Shown here: positions 34,901 through 39,817 of the stretch, piece after piece
Numbering within the stretch: position 1 is the first letter of the stretch
Layout of the letters: each line of letters opens with the position of its first letter
Source: Geotrypetes seraphini
Taxonomy: Eukaryota > Chordata > Amphibia > Gymnophiona > Dermophiidae
NCBI RefSeq assembly: GCF_902459505.1
Contig: NC_047095.1
Span: forward strand, 23,574,664 to 23,638,663
Length of the DNA: 64,000 nucleotides
Direction of reading: 5' to 3'
Translations under genes and position numbers: made by a program
The notes under the pieces: model-generated
Database searches by the model: none
What the model was told of the DNA's origin: nothing
What the model saw: only the letters and a program-made list of their open reading frames with translations

Positions 34901-37327
34901 AGGGATGTTCAGGCCGAGGGGCTGGTTGCTCTGGTATGGCCTTGGCCAACGGTGGGCCTTCTGTACGTGTTTCTTCTGTGGCCGATGGTGGGCAGTTCTT
35001 CAAATTGCTCTACACTCCAGCCACATGATCCTGGTGGCCCTGGACTGGTACACGGATCTGGTTCTTCTCGTGGCAGATCCTCTTTCACTGCCCCTCTCAC
35101 CCGACCTTCTGATTCAGGACCCATTTCTAATGTTCAATCCGAGTCCCTTTTGTCTTACCGGTTGACTCTTGAGTGGCAACACCTAGGTATGGAAGGTTTT
35201 TCAGATAAAGTGATCTCCACTCTCTTGGGGACCCAGAGGGTTTTTCCTCTTAATCGTGCTTATGTACGTGTTTGACATTTTTTTTGAGGAGTGGTTTCCT
35301 TTCATGCCTCTTTGCCTCACATCTTGAAGTTCTTGCAGGATGGCCTGGACAGGGGCCTGGCCTGTTTCTCTCCAGGTTCAGCTCGCAGCTTTGTCTGTTT
35401 TTCATAGGTTGCTGCTGGGTAGGTGCTTAACATCTATTCTGGACATGGTTCACTTGAGTCCAGTCTTTAGTTTATACTACATTCAATATTTTACATGTAT
35501 ATATGAGCTTTACATGTATATGAGCTCTTTCAGACTTACTTTGACACATAATAGGTAGTGATAGTTAAGTAGAAATAATTTTCAAAATGTGTTTATACTG
35601 TCTCACCTCAGGAATAAATCAGAGATAACTATAGGTCACTAATATTCCAGCTTTTCTGAACAGTTGTCAAAAATTAATATTGATATGGCATGGGCTAAAT
35701 CCAAATAACTAACTAGGATAGAATTTTCAAACAGCCTCACAATCTTTTGGTTTTCCATTGCAGAATCCCACATTAAAACAATCTGCACCATAACAGCTGG
35801 CGGGAAGACTCTACCAAACATGACTCCTGAAATGCAGCTTCAGGTGTGATTTTACTGAATTTTATTCCCCCTGACCCCCCTCCCCCAAGATGTTGAAATA
35901 TTTTTTGAGCAAAGCAGCAGAACAAGTGGAGCAGTGTGACAAGTGCAGGCATTAAATTCCTCTGAAGAAGGCTTTGGTAAAACGGGCTCCCACTGGGAAC
36001 ATCTGTACCAGATGAGTGTTGCCTCTAATCAGAAATTTCTGTACCAGAAAAATGCTGTCTGCATTTTGGATAGAAATTAAGAAGTGACAATTTAAAATAT
36101 ATAAGGCGTGCTATTTTAGCCGTGCTAAATGGCTAGTGCGCCTTAGTAAAAGGACCCCATAGTATGTTTGAAATTCAAAAATCTTAATGAAGTATTGAGG
36201 TTTTTGACCAATGATCAGAGTCAGCCTGTAAGTGGTCATAATTCAAAGTATTGCTTTGGATCATGGGTGTCCAAGTTCTTTTTCCTTCTATTATTTCCAG
36301 TCTACTCATTTATAATTATTATTTTTATATTATTATCCCCTTTTATTACGGTAAACTGCGATAGCAGTTTTTAGCGCTGGGAGCCGCGCTGAATACCCCA
36401 TGCTGCTCCCAATGCTCATAGAGTTCCTATGAGCTTCGGGAGCCGTGCAAGGCATTCAGCGCAGCTCCCGGCGCTAAAAACTGCTATCACAGTTTAATAA
36501 AAGGAGGCCTGTGTGTGTTTTGTTGAATTGATTGACGAATACTTTAGACACTGGTTTTGGGGAACTTGAAATCTTTTTTTTTTTTTTTTTTTATTATTAT
36601 TTATTTATAAAGTTTTTTTAAAATTTTAACAAGCATACCATCTTGTACAGAAAAGTGCAATCAAGAAAACATATCTTTGATTATTCTCAAAATGAAAATA
36701 AACCAAAATTACATAAAAGGTAGTAATTCCAACTTAATCGTACACTAGTCTTCAATAATGGATCCAAGATTCAGGAATTAGGAGTGAGTTTAGTACAATA
36801 ACAAAATTAACCAAAACACGTCATCTGTGCTGAAAGAGAGCTTAATAATTAAGACACCGATGTTACTCTTTTTCAAGGCGCTTCATGGAGAGGAAAGCAG
36901 TCAAATGAGACGGTTCAAAGAAAATATATTTGAGGGAATTATACCTTATTACACACTTACAAGGGTATCTAAGAAAAAATAATCTCCCCATCTGAGTCAC
37001 ACCTGGTTTTAACAATAAAAATTCCCTCCTTCTTTTCTGAGTTTCTCTTGAAACATCAGGAAAAACTTGAATATGGAAGCCAAGGAAATCTCTTTTGACA
37101 CATCTGTTTTAACCTGAAATGAAAACTGCATATGATGCTAACTAAAGTAAAACAAAATGTTATTGGCTTCGTATAAATAACTTTTTTTCTTGGCATTTCA
37201 GGTTCTACAGTCAGCTCTTTTTACATTTGATTTAATAGAAAGTGTTCTGGTCCGAGTAGAAGAACTCATTGAAGTGAAAGGAAAAGTTATGACAGAGGAA
37301 CAAATTGGATCAAATGAAGATATTTAA
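4707..37327 (+). CDS. GLMN: Glomulin (GLMN), 14 coding exons, 5' end outside window
   Basis: Exons: 4707-4938, 8467-8560, 15491-15678, 22465-22518, 24510-24540, 24623-24712, 27442-27483, 27562-27635, 27783-27867, 28194-28303, 29051-29114, 30177-30300, 35764-35843, 37202-37327. They join in frame into 463 residues plus stop. I identified the protein by recognising runs close to human glomulin, such as KAYSVGLALSTL, LPVPYSKDQIQ, RVEDNSLLHQYLEIKSFL, TDLLQNSD, GLNMSKAHYEAK and ALFTFDLIESVL. Human GLMN is 594 residues, so about 130 N-terminal residues lie upstream. Known of the family: a HEAT-like helical repeat protein whose C-terminal part binds the RING domain of RBX1, blocking E2 access and inhibiting cullin-RING ligases; human loss causes glomuvenous malformations. 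The sequence shows no stop or frameshift in any exon, so the gene looks functional. The introns are swollen by transposons. Confidence 0.97.
5057..6015. mobile_element. Non-autonomous TIR element (GGGATTCATCAAG ends)
   Basis: The left end agggattcatcaag reappears inverted at the right end (ttgatgaattcccccc). Internal sequence also carries inverted motifs (attcatcaac near 5110; gcaacttgattc against gcaacttaaacag inverted). About 960 bp with no transposase; target-site duplication not resolved. Confidence 0.55.
6108..6777. repeat. Two abutting MITE fragments
   Basis: The left piece starts gggccggattctgtatagg, a motif close to the ends of the 3006 element. The right piece ends gacgttc...attatgcccctc and shares its terminal 120 bp or so (cattttggatg, cgagaacggac, attatgcccc) with 51566-51725. 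No coding potential. Confidence 0.5.
6972..7112. mobile_element. Short hairpin MITE (CCTTTTATCAAG ends)
   Basis: It begins tcccttttatcaagctgc and ends gcgcaccttgataaaagga, an imperfect inverted repeat. Similar TTTTAT(T/C)AA ends occur at 29375, 36101, 36338 and 60896. Confidence 0.6.
7374..7959. mobile_element. Hairpin pogo/mariner-like non-autonomous element, TA flanked
   Basis: The left end CAGTGGAACAATGGTTTACG and the inverted right end CAGTCAAACCTCGGTTTGCC are flanked by TA on both sides. The two termini belong to different but related end types. The middle (about 7540-7800) is itself a hairpin centred near 7666, with GC-rich arms. No transposase. Confidence 0.65.
8103..8392 (-). mobile_element. 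CR1-like LINE 3' tail
   Basis: On the - strand the piece ends ...ccattggtctgacccagtaa, then ggctattcttatg, a recurrent CR1-type 3' end also seen at 17728-18058 and 24245-24480. It lies just before GLMN exon b. Confidence 0.55.
8467..8560 (+). CDS. GLMN: GLMN exon b
   Basis: 94-nt exon between ttgtttcag and gtaagtgg. It is too short to stand out as an ORF. Its first base completes the codon left open by exon a, giving F-CLKYPLLRAHLDQIPKD, then LWLFATDIL. This parallels human FCFKSLKCPLLTAQF and RYFASEII. It ends in phase 0, as the next exon requires. An L1 poly-T tract begins only about 17 bp past its donor. Confidence 0.92.
8577..11395 (-). mobile_element. L1/Tx1-like LINE, 5' truncated, long open ORF2
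   Basis: A poly-T run at 8577-8595 is the poly(A) tail of a - strand element. A 750-codon uninterrupted frame (11188-8936) holds reverse transcriptase motifs: SDYRPISLINVDGKLLAK, SLDAEKAFDRIEW, RGVRQGCPLSPLLF and the catalytic AYADDLLLYL. It ends in a cysteine-histidine motif (CWHCHVEIGTLDHLLFFCPF) typical of L1-type ORF2 tails. Upstream codons to about 11390 (LGTALKSLRVGSAPGGDGY) belong to the same RT but are out of frame with it. The endonuclease is missing, so this is a 5'-truncated insertion. The long open frame suggests a fairly recent one. It sits antisense in GLMN. Confidence 0.9.
11473..12704. mobile_element. pogo/mariner-like non-autonomous element with embedded minisatellite
   Basis: The left end CAGTCAAACCTCGGTTTGCG matches the inverted right end of the 7374 element. 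The right end, inverted, reads CAGTGGTGCCTCGCATAACG. TA flanks both sides. The interior is GC-rich and includes the array at 12150-12545. No transposase. Confidence 0.65.
12150..12545. repeat. Minisatellite, 52-54-bp unit, about 7 copies
   Basis: The anchor gatcgtgtcggggagtcgg recurs at 12247, 12299, 12352, 12404, 12457 and 12511, with one or two diverged copies before 12247. Each unit carries a short hairpin (caagagggcttgagctccctcttg). Spacing varies by one G at a time in the G-run. Long proline/arginine frames across it are artefacts. Confidence 0.95.
12705..12929. other. Intronic AT-rich sequence
   Basis: A TA microsatellite (12705-12718) is followed by AT-rich DNA. I see nothing coding. 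Confidence 0.5.
12930..14640. mobile_element. Non-autonomous element with CGAATATAAAC ends
   Basis: gaatataaactgagg near 12931 and ttgaatataaaccaagg near 12990 recur at the right end (14570-14640), where the inverted terminus is tactgtatatacttgaatat. The inside holds a CT-rich tract (13600-13870) with ccatccatgtg repeats, then a hairpin. No transposase; the left boundary is uncertain. Confidence 0.45.
14105..14412. repeat. Inverted repeat, about 150-bp arms
   Basis: cctattcttcactacccac near 14117 pairs with gtgggtagtgaaggatagg near 14381, and gcccgatgctctgg pairs with ccagagcatcggg, around a centre near 14258. Imperfect G-rich repeats follow at 14405-14530. Confidence 0.7.
14641..15490. other. 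Intron with weak retroelement similarity
   Basis: AT-rich and TA-repeat sequence up to about 14930. The stretch 15140-15310 (catctgctggaggcagagac, ctgctggtcgggagacac) resembles terminal sequence of the DIRS-type elements elsewhere in the window. No gene seen. Confidence 0.3.
15491..15678 (+). CDS. GLMN: GLMN exon c
   Basis: Acceptor tttattttag, donor gtaagc. It starts in phase 0 and ends in phase 2. It encodes DFLWLLGEPLSKVFLQQG and then CLAYLLFVHYIGMNYFPLVF, matching human FLSAIGHPFPKMIF and LAYLVFVQGIHIDQLPMVL. The middle of the exon is the least conserved part. Confidence 0.93.
16030..17085 (+). mobile_element. L2-clade LINE, 3' half
   Basis: + strand frames with SLKLLGVILDRSPSFHDQIS, GHWLPIEHRIAYKLLLLTFK and LFPI resemble the C-terminal part of an L2 polyprotein. 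The 3' end (gtaaaccacttagaag, agcggtataacaaaatgtta) is the usual tail with AATAAA-like repeats. 5' truncated and broken by stops. Confidence 0.75.
17090..18310 (-). mobile_element. DIRS-like fragment (recombinase and 3' region), broken
   Basis: On the - strand, 18302-18060 and 17728-17470 are tyrosine-recombinase-type sequence. They include a KVVSEFHLNQSIV run also found in the copy at 42081-42296, and a HKVRAMATSV motif. 17470-17090 is terminal, non-coding sequence that recurs inverted near 48370. A CR1 tail is inserted in the middle. Fossil: truncated, with several breaks. Confidence 0.5.
17728..18058 (-). mobile_element. CR1-like LINE 3' end nested in the DIRS fragment
   Basis: On the - strand it encodes RRKYFFTRVIKLWNSLP and AGFKKDLDNFLKE, the usual end of a CR1-type RT polyprotein, then the non-coding 3' tail. 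The same family recurs on + at 24245-24480. Confidence 0.75.
18311..18392. repeat. Fragment of the TTTGAGAGACACTG element
   Basis: agtgtgccatgaaaaatatttgctctgttta...ttttgagagacactgcc matches, inverted, the ends of the element at 52917-53561. Confidence 0.4.
18395..20180 (+). mobile_element. CR1 LINE, 5' truncated
   Basis: Starts in the pre-RT region (KPDGDFIDSDVDKAELLNNY). RT motifs follow: [54 protein letters not shown] and FADDAKL. The C-terminal part reads IQRMATRMVSGLKNLP and [13 protein letters not shown]. It has an in-frame stop near 18600, another near 18741 and a frameshift near 19700. The 3' end is ccgtcatactctgtttct. Closely related to the copy at 56290-58812. Confidence 0.93.
20181..21100 (-). 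mobile_element. CR1-like LINE fragment, opposite orientation
   Basis: - strand frames carry [40 protein letters not shown] and FFANDTKS. These are RT motifs with the catalytic FADD degraded to FAND. It abuts the 3' end of the + copy tail to tail. It is more diverged from the other two CR1 copies than they are from each other. Confidence 0.8.
21270..21625. mobile_element. Non-autonomous TIR element
   Basis: Left end agggcaattctataaatagg and inverted right end tggcaattctataactaagc match. The family is related to the ends of the 3006-4288 element. No coding sequence. Confidence 0.5.
21626..21812. mobile_element. hAT-like hairpin MITE
   Basis: taggggtgggcaattccg at the left mirrors cctacccctg at the right. 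Inside, ttgcatgcactgcctccttg and aaatctatttcatgca form a hairpin like that of the 30853 element. No clear target-site duplication. Confidence 0.5.
21825..22035 (+). mobile_element. L2-like LINE 3' tail
   Basis: Ends cctgttctgggcttctgggg, then gttataaaacttaataaataa, the form of an L2-type 3' terminus. No coding part retained. Confidence 0.5.
22130..22440 (+). repeat. CR1-like tail sequence
   Basis: gggaagactggatggaccat, then ttgggtctttatctatcatc, ending tctactatgtta. This resembles the 3' end of a CR1-family LINE. It lies 25 bp before the intron's polypyrimidine tract for exon d. Confidence 0.4.
22465..22518 (+). CDS. GLMN: GLMN exon d (54 nt)
   Basis: Acceptor ttctgttttag, donor gtaaac. It encodes PSFLLQCNMTHIEMLLK, bounded by split codons for S and R. 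The human counterpart is PLYLLQFNMGHIEVFLQR. Phase in (one base needed) and phase out (two bases) both fit the neighbouring exons. Confidence 0.93.
22519..23459. other. GLMN intron, no gene seen
   Basis: Mixed sequence including a T-rich run (22600-22630) and a GC-rich segment (22980-23140, with cggaaggcccgatgg) that looks like a repeat fragment but cannot be assigned. Confidence 0.4.
23460..24195 (-). mobile_element. L2-clade LINE 3' end
   Basis: The - strand frame 24189-23893 (IGCRYRTFFDRTFKFQ, FRKELKTTLFKKF) matches the C-terminal tail of L2-type proteins. The 3' end, read inverted, is aaactgcctagaagtcgcaa, then ggcggtatataag and an (ATT)n-like tail. The same family sits at 43765 and 45036. 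Confidence 0.7.
24245..24480 (+). mobile_element. CR1-like LINE 3' tail, 30 bp upstream of GLMN exon e
   Basis: Starts in LKKGLDNFLKEK-type coding sequence and runs through gaaatggcttggggaaattc to taattcttatattcttatg. The GLMN polypyrimidine tract follows immediately. Confidence 0.75.
24510..24540 (+). CDS. GLMN: GLMN exon e (31 nt micro-exon)
   Basis: Acceptor cttttgcag, donor gtaagt. It encodes the end of a split R codon and then MEESMLSKGL, against human TEESVISKGL. It lies only about 30 bp after the end of a CR1-like tail, so its polypyrimidine tract is nearly all that separates it from the repeat. Confidence 0.92.
24623..24712 (+). CDS. GLMN: GLMN exon f
   Basis: Acceptor tcttttgcag, donor gtaagg after GAA. 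It encodes DLFENCLLRVEDNSLLHQYL, then EIKSFLSVPE, against human LENSLLRIEDNSLLYQYLEIKSFLTVPQ. It is separated from the previous exon by only an 82-bp intron and is phase 0 at both ends. Confidence 0.96.
24826..27207 (+). mobile_element. DIRS-like element with inverted terminal repeats, internally deleted
   Basis: The left terminus (24826-24945: cagtaggtgtttaatctgta, cttgcagaaagccacac) reappears inverted at 27045-27170. DIRS-type elements carry inverted terminal repeats. The interior retains the C-terminal recombinase region (about 26200-26540, with an RAATWSFLHTFTRFYRVDM run). The RT part is absent. Fossil, with several breaks. It occupies the GLMN intron between exons f and g. Confidence 0.65.
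27442..27483 (+). CDS. GLMN: GLMN exon g (42 nt)
   Basis: Acceptor tttggcag, donor gtatga. It encodes DLVKVMILCPIEHL, against human GLVKVMTLCPIETL, and is phase 0 at both ends. Confidence 0.95.
27562..27635 (+). CDS. GLMN: GLMN exon h
   Basis: Acceptor gtttcttctag, donor gtatct. It encodes RKKSFKILQLYIDKLNAEGK then YKLF, with a split R codon at the end. The human counterpart is RKKSLAMLQLYINKLDSQGKYTLFR. Confidence 0.95.
27783..27867 (+). CDS. GLMN: GLMN exon i
   Basis: Acceptor gctttcaag, donor gtgaga. It encodes CLLKTSNHSGTEGYIIQNIK then NQIDLSLK, nearly identical to human CLLNTSNHSG and IIQNIKNQIDMSLK. Confidence 0.96.
28194..28303 (+). CDS. GLMN: GLMN exon j
   Basis: Acceptor gattttcag, donor gtaaaa. 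It encodes TGYGRKWFSGQRLIPLL, then LSLPEGVETDLLQNSD. The human counterpart is NKWFTGPQLISLL and LPEGAETDLLQNSD. It ends in phase 2 (split R). Confidence 0.95.
28304..29050. other. GLMN intron, unique-looking sequence
   Basis: No repeat or coding similarity recognised. Confidence 0.5.
29051..29114 (+). CDS. GLMN: GLMN exon k
   Basis: Acceptor aacacacag, donor gtaagt. It encodes IMAALNLLRYLIIKDPEYEN-Q, against human IMASLNLLRYLVIKDNENDNQ. The sequence reads on past the donor as an open frame, but that extension is intronic. Confidence 0.95.
29375..29557. mobile_element. Hairpin MITE
   Basis: gggctgtttttatgaagctg against cggctttgtaaaagg. Inside are complementary blocks (ctaatgcgg / ccgc, agcgcgcg). 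Same general type as 6972 and 36338. Confidence 0.5.
29940..30080 (-). repeat. LINE/SINE 3'-tail fragment
   Basis: Contains ataccgcctttctgtagtta and tgacttgcccagagtcacaa. These are inverted forms of a tail shared by L2-like LINEs and tRNA-derived SINEs in this window. Confidence 0.45.
30177..30300 (+). CDS. GLMN: GLMN exon l
   Basis: Acceptor ttttgaacag. It encodes TEIWTELSRIERDFLKPLRM, GLNMSKAHYEAKIS, then a lineage-specific stretch. The human counterpart is LWTELGNIENNFLKPLHIGLNMSKAHYEAEI. The only donor keeping frame with the next exon is GTTGAG at 30301, a GT site without the usual purine at +3. The codon split across it reads GAA. Confidence 0.92.
30405..31150 (+). mobile_element. DIRS-like terminal remnant
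   Basis: ctaggtgttcaatccttcct and gttgcagaaatccaaacac match the inverted-terminal-repeat family of the element at 24826-27207. Little else remains. A hAT MITE is nested inside. Fossil. Confidence 0.45.
30853..31044. mobile_element. hAT hairpin MITE with intact 8-bp target duplication
   Basis: 192-bp element, CAGGGGTATCAAAG ... CTTTGATACCCCTG. It is flanked by the exact 8-bp direct repeat ctgtaagg (30845-30852 and 31045-31052). The arms pair almost throughout, including atgcatgagatctatttgca with a matching inverted copy. An 8-bp duplication and CAGGGG ends mark the hAT superfamily. No transposase. Confidence 0.93.
31151..35500 (+). mobile_element. DIRS-like retroelement, about 4.3 kb, truncated
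   Basis: Parts in order on the + strand: 5' non-coding (31151-31680); gag-like (31680-33180); reverse transcriptase (about 33460-34060, with FLASLDLMKAYLLIPIQ and ALPFGLAMA); RNase H (about 34060-34830); and the start of the tyrosine recombinase (about 34830-35450). The recombinase end and 3' terminus are missing. Fossil: broken at roughly ten or more places. It lies in the GLMN intron between exons l and m, in sense orientation. Confidence 0.85.
35764..35843 (+). CDS. GLMN: GLMN exon m
   Basis: Acceptor ttttccattgcag, donor gtgtga. It completes the split E codon, then encodes SHIKTICTITAGGKTLPNM and TPEMQLQ, matching human CSITVSGEEIPNMPPEMQLK. The intron before it is about 5.5 kb, mostly DIRS sequence. 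Confidence 0.94.
35844..36100. other. GLMN intron
   Basis: Contains cctctgaagaaggctttggt, then aaaacgggctccc, a motif common in repeat 3' regions, but no assignable element. Confidence 0.35.
36101..36162. repeat. Short MITE remnant (TAAAAGGACCCC end)
   Basis: aggcgtgctattttagccgt ... gtgcgccttagtaaaaggac. Same end type as 60896-60962. Confidence 0.5.
36338..36505. mobile_element. Near-perfect hairpin MITE, 168 bp
   Basis: ccttttattacggtaaactg, then cgatagcagtttttagcgct, pair with agcgctaaaaactgctatca..agtttaataaaagg. The loop lies near catagagttcctatg. Confidence 0.8.
36573..37100 (-). mobile_element. L1-like ORF1-only insertion (HAL1-like)
   Basis: A poly-T run (36573-36592) marks a - strand poly(A) tail. 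Upstream of it on the - strand is an intact frame (37090-36863) that ends in TAA. It reads DFLGFHIQVFPDVSRETQKR, FLLLKPGV, FFLRYPCKCVIRYNSLKYIF and FEPSHLTAFL, the C-terminal RNA-binding domain of an L1-type ORF1. There is no ORF2 between the ORF1 stop and the tail, only about 270 bp of non-coding sequence. That layout is like mammalian HAL1 elements. It ends about 100 bp before GLMN's last exon. Confidence 0.65.
37202..37327 (+). CDS. GLMN: GLMN last coding exon
   Basis: Acceptor ttggcatttcag. It encodes VLQSALFTFDLIESVLVRVE, then ELIEVKGK, and stops at TAA (37325-37327). The human end is VLHSALFTFDLIESVLARVEELIEIK. This C-terminal end belongs to the RBX1-binding half of the family. The last few residues differ from human, as is usual for this tail. 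Confidence 0.96.
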   Translation, partial: VLQSALFTFDLIESVLVRVEELIEVKGKVMTEEQIGSNEDI

Positions 37328-37630
37328 CTTAAGTGTCATGGTTGTACTCACCTTAAATTATTACAAATGTGCTGTGCTATTGAGTTTAGCAATGCATCTT
37401 TGAGCTCATATACTGTATTTAAATAGATGTTAGATGGCTCCTAGGTCATCCTACTTTATTAGTTTGTTTCTGTATTTGATTTGTGGAGCTTGATATTGTT
37501 TAGTAATTACCAGAATAACACAATTTCTATTGTAGTTTTATGCATAGATTAGTTTCACCATTCATTTTGCTTTCTGTACAAATTGCATTTATCTAAAGAT
37601 TAAAAATAAAAATAATTTTAATATGCATGT
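37328..37630 (+). terminator. GLMN: GLMN 3'UTR and poly(A) signals
   Basis: AT-rich, non-repetitive sequence follows the GLMN stop. Overlapping candidate signals ATTAAA (37599-37604) and AATAAA (37605-37610) would give a 3'UTR of about 300 nt. The exact cleavage site cannot be seen. Confidence 0.6.
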
Positions 37631-37639
37631 AACAAAATG

Positions 37640-38469
37640 TAAAGACACATGTTGTTTGGAACCTGATGGACATTTATGCAAATTTGTATATGGTATAACT
37701 AAATAATACCCAAATTTCTTTTATGTACATTTTTTTCTAAGATAATACATCTATTACAAACAAGACATTAGTAGCACTTAGCCTAATTTATTTTAAAATA
37801 CAGCATTGATGTTGATAATTTTATAGGGAAAGTATAGATTCTGCAGTATACAAAGAGTCCCCAGTCTAATTTACTGTATTACACATCTAGCCATAAAATG
37901 GTATAGCAAGTAAACAATAAACAAAAGTAAACAACACAGTTTCTGCAAATATTACCATTTCATGGAAGAAAACATTGGACTTAAAATCTGTTCCTGACTC
38001 CATCTTACTAATTTTGTTCCTACCCAGCATACTTTCTCTCCTTCCTTCACATTGATATGGCTGCTATCTGTCTGCAAAGATATAAATCTTAGAGCCCAGA
38101 TACCCACTGCTATATCTTAGTATCTGCACTTTTGGGAGGTAGTTTTCATGCCTCAATTTTACTTTATCCTTCTTAAGGATGGACCGTTCCACCAGGTGGT
38201 GTACAAACTGAAAAGAATAAATGTTTCTCCCAATATGGGAGTACAAAAGGAAGTGGGTTCTTTCTCCAAATATGGAGCCATCCAACACCGCTCCACTGCA
38301 GTTTTGCAAAGCACAAGAAGATGATAACAGGACTGTACCCCTTTGAATTTTAATCCTCCTCTTTAGCAGCCATTGTAAGTGTCTGGGATATCTAAGGTCA
38401 ATCTTGTGAAAGCACATTGTATCAATTACAGCTCACATAGTTGTCACTCGTAGCTACATTCCCAAAGAC
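37640..38469. other. Intergenic GLMN/SPO16, one unexplained ORF
   Basis: No repeat recognised. A 117-codon frame on the - strand (38417-38064, starting MCFHKIDLRYPRHLQ) is unrecognised and probably fortuitous. Confidence 0.3.
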
Positions 38470-39320
38470 TCTGAGACCCAGATGCTCAAAAAGTTTTCCT
38501 TGCAAGTAAGAGTGGTTAAAACTAGGCTTACTTGCAAGGAAGCTTTACTTCCTATGCTGAAAAGGGTTCTCTGGGGCCTCTACTGACAGCGATAGCAGCT
38601 ACCATGAACCCCTATGCAAAAGCATTAGAAGGTGCTCATTAGTATTTAAATGGGCACTCCTTGTAATGCTCAAAAGGGAAGAGAAGGGAATGCCTACCTC
38701 TTACTGGGGAATTTTTTATGGCAGATCTGGAGCTGCCATAACTGTTATGAGTGTGTTGTATTAGTGTGTTTGTGTTAGGTACAGTACCTAACATGGGCAC
38801 TAGACACATATTCACACAACACCAGACTGAGCAGGCAGCCCTACTCTTGCCCTTCTATCTCATTTAATCGAGGCTGTGGAGCTGTGATCAACTGATCCAG
38901 CAAGGAAGCCCTGAACAGCTAAGCAAGCAGGACTCCCCAGAGCCGCCAATCAGCTGAGCTGGCACGGGGAGAGTAGAGCCATGATTAGCTGAACCAGCTC
39001 TTCTCATGCCAGCTCAGCTGATTGGTGGCTCTGGGGATTCCTGGCTCAGCTGTTCGGGGCTTTCCCTGCCAGCTCAGCTGATAGCAGGTCCAGAGCCCTA
39101 ATCAGATGAGCCAGCAGAGAGAGCAGAGAAGGAGCAGAGAAAAAAACCCCATGAGCTGACAGGACGGATGGGGGGGAGAGGAATTGTGCCTATCCCTTTG
39201 CTCTTCTGAGAAGCAACCAGGCACAGTTCCTCCCCTCTTTTACTGGGCTGATCTGCATAATTAGCATGAGCATATCTGCATGCTATTGTGCTGAGCATAG
39301 CCCGGCAAAAAAAACCTCTC
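38470..39320. repeat. Foldback repeat with TCAGCTGAT motifs
   Basis: Blocks such as ccaatcagctgagctggcac (38944) and gccagctcagctgattggtg (39008) are inverted relative to one another and recur near 39070. ttccttgcaagtaagagtgg and its inverse lie at 38500-38540. A non-autonomous element is likely; ends not resolved. Confidence 0.5.
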
Positions 39321-39691
39321 CCAACCTAGCTTTTGTTGCTGGGTTGTGTCTGGAGCTTTGTGCATGTTCCACAATGTCAGTGACTTACTGCCATTTTATG
39401 AAAATAGAAATAAATTCTTTTGATAAACAGCTAAATACAATTTTCTTTGAATATAAATACTTGAAGAAATTACTTTACCGATCCACTTTAGTATTAACAT
39501 TGTTCATCATTTGCTACACAAAATCATTGCTAATACCATCTAATTATTTGGAATGCATCAGTTTAAGAAATATATTTAGACGTAATGATACACATCTTCA
39601 AAAATATAGCAAATGCTAAACAAACATCACTTCTGATTTGCATTTTATTTTTAAAAGTTTAAAATGTTTTCCATAAAATCTCTAGCTAGGA

Positions 39692-39817
39692 TTACTTTAA
39701 TACAAAATCAAAATAAATCTTGTGAAGTGTTTTCCAGACAGGGCTCTGTTCTATGATCTGTGATTTTGCCATTAATATTCTGTCACGAATACTGTCGATA
39801 TGCAATTTGCATGTGGC
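39692..39817 (-). CDS. SPO16: SPO16 exon 5 (stop)
   Basis: On the - strand: acceptor ttcttctttaag. It encodes [20 protein letters not shown] then [14 protein letters not shown] and ends at TAA. The human end is [29 protein letters not shown] candidate AATAAA on the - strand (39644-39649) lies about 43 bp past the stop. Confidence 0.95.
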   Translation of the reverse strand, partial: ATCKLHIDSIRDRILMAKSQIIEQSPVWKTLHKIYFDFVLK

